Below, piece after piece: positions 1-4,662 of a stretch of DNA of 5,551 nucleotides. This DNA is from Sphingomonadales bacterium UBA7473 (GTDB taxonomy: Bacteria > Pseudomonadota > Alphaproteobacteria > Sphingomonadales > Sphingomonadaceae): NCBI GenBank assembly GCA_002478575.1, contig DLOX01000174.1:1-5551 (forward strand), written 5' to 3'. Position 1 is the first letter of the stretch. The number at the start of each line of letters is the position of its first letter. The position numbers and the translations under genes were made by a program. The notes below the pieces were generated by a model. It made no database searches. It was not told the DNA's origin and was given only the letters and a program-made list of their open reading frames with translations.

Positions 1-73
1 TAAGTCCACAAAGTCCCGGACTCAAAAAGCTCGGCACCCACGCGCAACCCCTAGTCACACCCCGCCTCCGCGC

Positions 74-96
74 TTTGACTTTTGACAGTTTTGACA
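74..96. repeat. Short TTTGAC tandem repeat
   Basis: TTTGAC occurs three times, at 74-79, 81-86 and 90-95, with spacings of 7 and 9 bases. On the minus strand these read GTCAAA. The last copies resemble the -35 hexamer TTGACA, but no convincing -10 box follows on the plus strand. It could be a degenerate regulator-binding array or a chance low-complexity tract. Confidence 0.4.
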
Positions 97-247
97 CGGA
101 ATCGGCTTTTTCATGAATATCTGTTCATCTTTGCGAGCTGCCCTCCAACCGAGCCGCCGCCCCGCGCTCGACCGCCCAGCCCTTGCCTCGCCGCGATGAG
201 GCAGAGACGATTGAGTATATTAAGGAGTATCCGTTATTCATTCGCGC

Positions 248-276
248 ATAAGAACATAAAATGATCAACATGTCAA
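248..276 (-). promoter_or_regulatory. Candidate sigma70 promoter, leftward, no gene seen behind it
   Basis: On the minus strand there is a perfect -35 TTGACA (271-276), a 17-base spacer and a -10-like TCTTAT (248-253, four of six consensus bases). The expected start would be near 241, running towards position 1. No credible gene lies in the 240 bases downstream within the window. If it is active, it would make a long leader for a gene beyond the left edge or a small RNA. It lies in an AT-rich patch, which raises the chance of a random match. Confidence 0.35.
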
Positions 277-326
277 TAGAGAATTTTATAGGTTAAATCA
301 TGAAGCATGGTGACATTTGGTTATAT

Positions 327-410
327 CGTCATTGCGAGGAGCAAGGCGACGCGGCAATCCAGAGCAAGCGGCACGCAGTCTGGATTGCTTCGCTCGCGCT
401 CGCAATGACG
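327..410. repeat. Dispersed palindromic repeat (CGTCATTGCGAG family)
   Basis: This is an imperfect palindrome of 84 bases. The outer arms CGTCATTGCGAG (327-338) and CTCGCAATGACG (399-410) are perfect complements. So are the inner arms GCAATCCAGA (354-363) and TCTGGATTGC (379-388). Between them the left arm has 15 unpaired-type bases and the right arm 10, and the loop is about 15 bases (364-378). From memory, sequences beginning TCATTGCGAG and containing GCAATCCAG recur as intergenic hairpins in many bacterial genomes. I cannot count copies from this window. It is probably a non-autonomous repeat with no coding role. Confidence 0.8.
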
Positions 411-455
411 AGGTGGCAGTCTTTGTCATCGTGCACTAAATCTCGCCACACATGC

Positions 456-534
456 CCTTGGCGTCTTTGCGTCTTGGCGTGAGACTTTTGCACTGCCTCG
501 AACTAAGAAATTGACTCACGCAAAGACGCCAAGG
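456..534. repeat. Inverted repeat of the CGCAAAGACGCCAAGG type, possible terminator
   Basis: CCTTGGCGTCTTTGCGT (456-472) is the perfect reverse complement of 518-534. A second pairing GCGTGAG/CTCACGC (477-483 and 515-521) lies just inside. The left side also partly repeats the unit CTTGGCGT in tandem (458-465, 473-480). The loop is about 45 bases. The right arm stops one base before the stop codon of the 536-949 gene, so the transcript of that gene would fold into a long hairpin directly after translation ends. It could act as an operon terminator or 3' stabiliser, although there is no T run. I recall similar CGCAAAGACGC repeats scattered in several bacterial genomes. Confidence 0.7.
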
Positions 535-535
535 A

Positions 536-949
536 CTATGTAATTGATCTGCTATCACTGCTGTTCAGTTCGTTTACAATCCGAGCCATAACAGTCGCTA
601 CGTTTGAATAAATATGTAACGGCAGCTCGAGCCTTTCAGATTGAAGTTTGTCTATTTGGACCAACTCAATGGTCATTATCTTTTTCAAGTCCCCACGGGC
701 TTCCATTAGAGAAGTGAGTGACGATAATTCAATGGTATCAATCTCATCATAAAAATAAGATATTGACGATTGAGGGGCACGATAAGTGAATCCCAATTGC
801 GACAACGAAAGGCTTATCTGACCATCGGTAACTTCATAAATTGATTTGCCGAAATTAGCTTCGGAAGACTCGCCCCATCTCCCGTTTCCGGCTGCTACAG
901 CGGCGGAAAGCTCACGTCTTATCCAACGCTCGACATCAAACGCCGACAT
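536..949 (-). CDS. Hypothetical protein with a PH-like fold pattern
   Basis: This is a 137-residue soluble protein that I do not recognise by name. Residues 4-20 look like an amphipathic helix. Residues 36-127 alternate short strands (YEVTDGQISLSL, GFTYRAP, ISYFYDEIDTIELSS, MTIELVQI, RLELPLHIYS) and close with a helix (NVATVMARIVNEL). This strand-strand-helix order, with a 'YDEIDTIEL' strand, resembles bacterial PH-like domains; that is inference from pattern only. There is no signal peptide or membrane segment. GC is about 40% in its 3' part against about 57% in the reductase gene, suggesting a separate origin. The ATG has no clear ribosome site. It lies 39 nt after the stop of the preceding gene in the same reading frame, so expression may rely on re-initiation. 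TAG ends the gene beside a palindromic repeat. Confidence 0.75.
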   Translation of the reverse strand: MSAFDVERWIRRELSAAVAAGNGRWGESSEANFGKSIYEVTDGQISLSLSQLGFTYRAPQSSISYFYDEIDTIELSSLTSLMEARGDLKKIMTIELVQIDKLQSERLELPLHIYSNVATVMARIVNELNSSDSRSIT

Positions 950-988
950 CAGCTGCAGTGCCTGCTTGCCAAGTTCACAAGACCAACC

Positions 989-1423
989 CTACAGAGCACT
1001 CGACCCACAAACAGTCTGCTCGACAGTCCCAACAATCTGATCAACCTCCAGCGTGAAAACGCCTCCGTTATTTGCCCGCCATTCTGCAATTCCCGCTTCA
1101 ATGTTGGGGAAGGCAGACTCCGACCGGACTAGCTTAACGACGCTTTTGCGAAGCGCAGCCTCGTCGACTGGCAAGTGCCCAAGCTCAGTCAAGTTTGGAT
1201 CGCAGGAAAATCCAACGCCAATAATGCCAATGTGGACAACTGGCTTTCCGGCTAAATCCTCGATCGCGCCAATCTTCAGAAGCGAACGTACGTCGCCATC
1301 GCGATGCTTATAAGTCCAGACTTGCCCGACAACAAAAGGCCCGCTTGTCTCAGCAATTGCAGCAAAAGTCGGGAGCAACGCCATGGTCAGCGCTGCGATT
1401 GCGTAGGCGAATGTTCTTCTCAC
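989..1423 (-). CDS. Small exported protein of unknown function
   Basis: This 144-residue protein has an evident Sec signal peptide: RR at 2-3, a hydrophobic core at about 5-20, and a likely cleavage after AIA (22-24). The mature part has conserved-looking blocks: GQVWTYK (33-39), a central VVHIGIIGV strand, 'LGHLPVDEAALRKSVVKLV', and a terminal 'GGVFTLEVDQIVGTVEQ' segment. I recall uncharacterised proteobacterial proteins with the same order of blocks, so it appears full length. Two cysteines remain after cleavage (74 and 139) and could pair in the periplasm. The start is GTG; its bases form a GTGA overlap with the stop codon of the aldo/keto reductase gene. That fixes the start and implies coupled translation. 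Its role is unknown. Confidence 0.85.
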   Translation of the reverse strand: MRRTFAYAIAALTMALLPTFAAIAETSGPFVVGQVWTYKHRDGDVRSLLKIGAIEDLAGKPVVHIGIIGVGFSCDPNLTELGHLPVDEAALRKSVVKLVRSESAFPNIEAGIAEWRANNGGVFTLEVDQIVGTVEQTVCGSSAL

Positions 1424-2415
1424 AACCGCACCATCTTCAACCCAGCCTCACCATAACGCGGCCCGGCAGTCCCGCCACGTGGAGCAATGGCATTGAGCGC
1501 CTCCAAATCCTCGGCAGACAGAGTCACATCCACCGCCGCCATACTATCTTCCATCGTCAAACGCCGCTTGAAGCCCGGAATAGGCACAATATCATCGCCC
1601 TGCGCCAGCAACCAGGCGAGCGCGATTTGAGCGTTGGAGACGCCATGCTTTGCGCCAATATCGGCCATCACTTCGACGATCTTCAAATTGGCCGCGAAAT
1701 TTTCGCCTTGGAAGCGCGGATCATTGCGCCGCCAATCGCCTTCGGGCAGATCGTCAAAGGATTTGAAATCTCCGGTCAGGAAGCCACGGCCCAAGGGCGA
1801 ATAGGGCACAAAGCCAATGCCATTGTCTCGGCAAGCGCCCAATATCTCATCTTCAACATCGCGTTCCCACAGCGAATATTCAGATTGCAGCGCGGTGATG
1901 GGTGCGGTTGCCGCGGCTTTGCGGATCGTCTCCGGCCCGGCTTCCGACAAAGCGATGTGCTTGACTTTGCCCTCCTTCATCAGGTCCGCCATGCCGCCGA
2001 CCACGTCTTCAATCGGGATCGAGGGATCAACCCGATGTTGATAGAAGAGATCGATGCAATCAATGCCGAGACGCTGGAGCGAGCCTTCGACGGCGGCCCG
2101 TGCATTGGCGGGGGAGCCATCCACGCCGACGATCTTCTTGCCTTCAAACCGGAACCCAAATTTGGTCGCGATCACAAGGCCTTCGCGTTTGCCATTGATC
2201 GCTTCACCAAGCAGCTCTTCATTTTGGAACGGGCCATAGATTTGCGCAGTATCAAAGAAGGTGACGCCCATATCAATGGCGCGGTGGATGGTCCGCGTCG
2301 CTTCATCCAGATCGGCATCCGCGCCATAGGTGATATTGCCGCCTTTGATCATCGGCATGCAGCCAACGCCGAGGGCTGAAACTTTAAGGCCGTGGCCTAG
2401 GGTCCGATATTTCAT
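1420..2415 (-). CDS. Aldo/keto reductase, AKR13-like
   Basis: This 331-residue cytosolic TIM-barrel oxidoreductase should use NADPH to reduce an aldehyde or ketone. The catalytic tetrad is complete: D55 and Y60 in 'FFDTAQIYG', K85 in 'ATKFGF', and H127 in 'YQHRVD'. The SEAG stretch (157-160), the 'ALQSEYSLWERD' block (175-186) and 'PYSPLGRGFLTG' (204-215) are typical of the YakC/AKR13 group. So are the C-terminal 'VPIPGFKRR' (cofactor phosphate binding) and the 'GPRYGEAG' tail. Length is normal for the family. The physiological substrate cannot be read from the sequence. The start ATG overlaps the symporter stop (ATGA) and has a good ribosome site. The next gene overlaps its own stop by 4 nt. 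Confidence 0.97.
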   Translation of the reverse strand: MKYRTLGHGLKVSALGVGCMPMIKGGNITYGADADLDEATRTIHRAIDMGVTFFDTAQIYGPFQNEELLGEAINGKREGLVIATKFGFRFEGKKIVGVDGSPANARAAVEGSLQRLGIDCIDLFYQHRVDPSIPIEDVVGGMADLMKEGKVKHIALSEAGPETIRKAAATAPITALQSEYSLWERDVEDEILGACRDNGIGFVPYSPLGRGFLTGDFKSFDDLPEGDWRRNDPRFQGENFAANLKIVEVMADIGAKHGVSNAQIALAWLLAQGDDIVPIPGFKRRLTMEDSMAAVDVTLSAEDLEALNAIAPRGGTAGPRYGEAGLKMVRL

Positions 2416-3653
2416 GCTGTCTCTCCTTTGGGGGAATCGCCATCATGTTGGCGCGCTACCGCTTTGGTGACGGCGACATCCATGGAGACATTGCCGAACG
2501 TCCTGAAAATATCAGGAATCGTCTCCACCGCCAAGAGAATAGCAAGCGGTTCGATGGGAACGCCCATGGCAATCGCTATCGGAGCGATAGAGGAAATGAA
2601 GCTGATTGTGCCGGGCAAGCTGACCGCGCCAATGGTGGTGGTTGCCGCCACTGCGACGCCCGCCGCCAATTGCAGCGGCGTCAGCTCCATCCCGAACCAA
2701 TGGGCGATATAGATGGCAACGCCAAGGTTCAGAGCTGGCCCGGTCGCGCGGAACAGCGCAACCGCCAAAGGCAGCACCATATCCGCCGTTTCTTGCTTCA
2801 CGCCCAACTTCACAACGCCCTTCAGCATGGCCGGAAGCGACGCGAGCGAGGATTGTGTGCTGATCGCAACGGCTTGGGCCGGAAGCACAGCCCGTTGATA
2901 GTCCAAAAGAGAAACCCGCCCGCCAAAGATGGCGACACCGTATGCCGCGAGCGTGATGATCACACCCAGCGACGAGAGCAGAATCACATAATGAGCAAGC
3001 GCGCCCAGCGCCTCAAAGCCCGACTGGGTGCCGATCAGGATTGCCAAGGCAAAAACACCAACCGGGGCCAGCCAGAGCACCCAGCCAATCACAACCAGCA
3101 TCACATCGGCAACGGCTTCGAAAAAGGCAGACAAAGGCGCGCGGCGCTCTGGCGAAAGCTGCAGCATGGCAAAGGCAAAAAGCGTCGTGAAAATCGTCAG
3201 CGGCAGGATCGCATCATTGGCGGCCGCGGCAATGGGGTTGGATGGGATGAGCGAGAGAAGAAAATCGCCAATGCCGGGCGGCGTGCCAACCTTGTCTTGC
3301 GTTGCGAGGCCAGACTTAAGCGCTTCGCCTGCGCTGGCGTCCAAGGGCCACCAATTGAGCAAAGCCGGCAGCACAAGCGCCGCCATGATCGAGCTGCTCC
3401 ACAGGATGGTGAGGAACCACAGCACGGACCGGCCAGCGAGCTTCCCCGCTTTGGCGGCCTCCGCCGTCTTCGTTATGCCCGTAATCAAAAGCGCCACGAC
3501 CAGCGGCACAACCGTCATCTTCAGCGCATTGAGCCAAAGCCCGCCGACAGGTTTTGCTATTGCGGTAAGCGTTTCGCCGAAGGGGGTACTCGCGGTTGCC
3601 ACCCCCAATCCCAAACCGGCGAAAAGGGCGATGAGTATGATGAATGCAGCCAT
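2412..3653 (-). CDS. Dicarboxylate/amino acid:cation symporter (SDF/DAACS family), divergent
   Basis: This 413-residue inner-membrane transporter of the GltPh/DctA fold is expected to bring in a small organic anion or amino acid with a cation. Visible family marks are TM2 'LKMTVVPLV' (44-52), the serine-rich re-entrant loop HP1 'STQSSLASLP' (265-274), HP2 around 'VSLPGTISF' (344-352), and TM8 with D381, R384, N388 and D392 in 'IPDIFRTFGNVSMD'. These match the substrate- and sodium-contacting residues of GltPh. The TM7 motif NMDGT, normally central to sodium coupling, is missing: the region reads 'LFRATGPALNLG' (300-311). Cation use may therefore differ from the classical members. The gene follows the 52-residue membrane protein by 15 nt with only a weak ribosome site. 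It overlaps the reductase start by 4 nt. Confidence 0.96.
   Translation of the reverse strand: MAAFIILIALFAGLGLGVATASTPFGETLTAIAKPVGGLWLNALKMTVVPLVVALLITGITKTAEAAKAGKLAGRSVLWFLTILWSSSIMAALVLPALLNWWPLDASAGEALKSGLATQDKVGTPPGIGDFLLSLIPSNPIAAAANDAILPLTIFTTLFAFAMLQLSPERRAPLSAFFEAVADVMLVVIGWVLWLAPVGVFALAILIGTQSGFEALGALAHYVILLSSLGVIITLAAYGVAIFGGRVSLLDYQRAVLPAQAVAISTQSSLASLPAMLKGVVKLGVKQETADMVLPLAVALFRATGPALNLGVAIYIAHWFGMELTPLQLAAGVAVAATTTIGAVSLPGTISFISSIAPIAIAMGVPIEPLAILLAVETIPDIFRTFGNVSMDVAVTKAVARQHDGDSPKGETA
2423..2429 (-). promoter_or_regulatory. Ribosome binding site of the aldo/keto reductase
   Basis: AAAGGAG on the minus strand lies 7 bases before the ATG at 2415, inside the end of the symporter gene. 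It supports this start and independent loading of ribosomes in addition to coupling through the ATGA overlap. Confidence 0.8.
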
Positions 3654-3668
3654 CCAGACTTACTGGCG

Positions 3669-3827
3669 TCAATCCTTGCGCTTGTCACTCTTCTTCTTGC
3701 GGGCATGATTGGCATAAAGAAGGGCCGCCACAACGGCAGCAGAGCCGATGCCAATACCGATGCCCGTCTTCAGGCGGTTGGCCTTTCTCTCTTCTTCGGT
3801 CCGCTCACTATGGTCATCTTCGCTCAT
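3669..3827 (-). CDS. Small single-pass membrane protein
   Basis: This is a 52-residue protein. Its N-terminus is highly charged and mainly acidic (MSEDDHSERTEEERK). A glycine-rich then aliphatic segment at about 21-40 (TGIGIGIGSAAVVAALLYAN) should cross the membrane once. The tail (ARKKKSDKRKD) is strongly basic and probably cytoplasmic. The start is well fixed: AAAGGGG lies 8 bases upstream, and an in-frame stop (3846-3848) lies seven codons upstream of the ATG. It ends 15 nt before the symporter gene on the same strand, which suggests it leads the operon. I do not recognise a named family. It could be an accessory or stabilising partner of the symporter, but that is only inferred from position. 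Because it is short, gene finders may omit it. Confidence 0.75.
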   Translation of the reverse strand: MSEDDHSERTEEERKANRLKTGIGIGIGSAAVVAALLYANHARKKKSDKRKD

Positions 3828-3835
3828 GCGCTTGG

Positions 3836-3842
3836 CCCCTTT
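3836..3842 (-). promoter_or_regulatory. Ribosome binding site of the small membrane protein
   Basis: AAAGGGG on the minus strand lies 8 bases before the ATG at 3827. It is the main evidence, with the composition of the product, that this short frame is translated. Confidence 0.7.
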
Positions 3843-3958
3843 GTCTCAGCCCATGAGCGCGTCCATCAGTGGCGGGGACCTGTCAATTGATGCGACGCCC
3901 GTCAGCGACCAATGGAATCACAGCAGCGACAAGGCGAAGTGCCGCCCCGGCAAGCTAC

Positions 3959-4028
3959 TGTCCAATTCAGTAGAGTGTCCATTATGTTCTTGCATATGGA
4001 CACAAAATGCGTCAACTTGTCTGGACAC
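3959..4028. promoter_or_regulatory. Candidate operator: TGTCCA half-site cluster
   Basis: TGTCCA occurs at 3959-3964 and 3976-3981, and its complement TGGACA at 3997-4002 and 4022-4027. The two inner copies extend to a perfect inverted repeat, GTGTCCAT (3975-3982) and ATGGACAC (3996-4003), with a 13-base spacer and centres 21 bases apart, about two helical turns. This geometry suits a dimeric HTH protein. The neighbouring LOV-HTH protein is the obvious candidate. I recall that the artificial DNA site selected for EL222 contains AGTCCATG, which shares GTCCAT with these sites; that recollection should be verified. Confidence 0.6.
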
Positions 4029-4038
4029 TGGATGGATT

Positions 4039-4043
4039 GGGGA
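4039..4043 (+). promoter_or_regulatory. Ribosome binding site that sets the LOV-HTH start
   Basis: GGGGA lies 7 bases before the GTG at 4051. The frame stays open upstream to 3748, but that extension runs antisense through the small membrane protein gene and the operator region, so the GTG is preferred. Confidence 0.65.
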
Positions 4044-4050
4044 ATGTGCT

Positions 4051-4662
4051 GTGCAAGCCGGAATATATGAAGCCCCGTTAACGGCGCTGATTCAATTCAG
4101 TCCCGTGGCCTCCGTCATCACCAATCCCAGACTGCATGACAATCCAATCATCGCCTGTAATCAAGCGTTTACAGACCTCACAGGCTATGATGAAGCCGAG
4201 ATATTGGGGCGCAATTGCCGCTTTCTCTCTGGCCCAGAAACTGAGCCTTGGCTGACCGATCGGATCAGCTTGGCCGTTTCGAATCATAAGCCCGTGTTGG
4301 TTGAAATCCTCAACTACAAGAAAGATGGCACGCCTTTCCGCAATGCGGTGTTGGTTGCGCCTGTCTATGATCCCAATGGCGAACTGGAATATTTCCTTGG
4401 TTCGCAAGTGGAGTTGGATGCGGATGTGCTCGGCACAACCTCCATTCGTCGGCGGGAATCGGCGCGTCTGGTGCAAACCCTTTCTCCCCGCCAGCGCGAT
4501 GTGCTGGTGCAAATGGCGCATGGTCAGCTGAACAAGCAGATCGCGCATAGCTTGGGCCTCAGCGAAAAGACGGTGAAGATGCACCGTTCATTGCTGATCC
4601 AAAAGCTGGGCGTGCCGACATCTGCGGATGCTGTGCGGATTGCGGTTGAAGCGGGGCTCTAA
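4051..4662 (+). CDS. LOV-HTH blue-light-responsive transcription factor, EL222-like
   Basis: This 203-residue one-component photoreceptor (numbered from the GTG) has a flavin-binding LOV domain at about 10-125. It carries the hallmark GRNCRFL (53-59), whose C56 should form the light-induced flavin adduct. The flavin-contacting N88 ('EILNYKKDG'), N98 ('RNAVLVAP') and Q119 ('LGSQVE') are present. A linker helix follows (about 128-143). A LuxR/GerE-type HTH starts at 'LSPRQRDVL' (144-152) and has its recognition region at 'NKQIAHSLGLSEKTVKMHR' (161-179). Architecture and wording match EL222 of Erythrobacter litoralis, in which blue light releases the HTH, allowing dimerisation and DNA binding. 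All key residues are intact, so it should be photoactive. It is transcribed away from the transporter operon and ends overlapping the convergent permease gene. Autoregulation through the half-site cluster upstream is plausible. Confidence 0.95.
   Translation: MQAGIYEAPLTALIQFSPVASVITNPRLHDNPIIACNQAFTDLTGYDEAEILGRNCRFLSGPETEPWLTDRISLAVSNHKPVLVEILNYKKDGTPFRNAVLVAPVYDPNGELEYFLGSQVELDADVLGTTSIRRRESARLVQTLSPRQRDVLVQMAHGQLNKQIAHSLGLSEKTVKMHRSLLIQKLGVPTSADAVRIAVEAGL

Larger units (their letters stand above)
1..535. other. Gene-free region upstream of the operon's end
   Basis: I see no credible protein gene or tRNA/rRNA here. Short open frames on both strands have implausible composition (Pro/Arg-rich or repeat-derived). 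The first 210 bases are GC-rich, with a small stem TGCCTC/GAGGCA (184-189 and 198-203) that has no T tract. Positions 211-300 are AT-rich. The region then runs into two palindromic repeats that reach the stop codon of the last operon gene. The left edge could be the 5' flank of a minus-strand gene lying outside the window, but nothing here proves that. Confidence 0.7.
3828..4050. other. Divergent intergenic region shared by the operon and the LOV-HTH gene
   Basis: This 223-nt stretch separates the minus-strand operon from the plus-strand photoreceptor gene and must hold both promoters. A perfect TTGACA lies on the minus strand at 3881-3886, but no good -10 box is seen 16-18 bases further on. 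No clear sigma70 promoter is visible for the plus strand either. This fits promoters that need an activator. A cluster of TGTCCA-type half sites occupies 3959-4027. Confidence 0.7.

Noticed and set aside
125..241. 38-codon minus-strand frame just after the leftward promoter
   Set aside because: The ATG would sit at about the transcription start with no ribosome site, and the product is low-complexity Arg/Gly/Ala-rich in its second half.
82..482. Two 60-codon plus-strand frames at 82-264 and 300-482
   Set aside because: The first is a Pro/Arg-rich chance translation and the second is made mostly of the palindromic repeat; neither has a ribosome site.
327..534. CRISPR array or insertion-sequence ends
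   Set aside because: The two palindromes are unrelated to each other, there are no regular spacers, no transposase gene and no visible target duplication.
1345..2379. Long plus-strand open frame opposite the aldo/keto reductase
   Set aside because: It covers a gene with a complete catalytic tetrad on the other strand; its product shows no recognisable domain.
2445..3890. Long plus-strand open frame opposite the symporter
   Set aside because: The translation is dominated by Arg, Gln, His and Asn with no family pattern. It is the shadow of the symporter and small membrane protein genes.
3748..4050. Upstream extension of the LOV-HTH frame to an ATG at 3748 (or 3853)
   Set aside because: It runs antisense over the small membrane protein gene and across the operator cluster, has no similarity to the EL222 N-terminus, and a GTG with a well-placed GGGGA lies at 4051.
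4078..4584. Minus-strand open frame inside the LOV-HTH gene
   Set aside because: It is opposite an intact LOV-HTH coding sequence and has no recognisable features.
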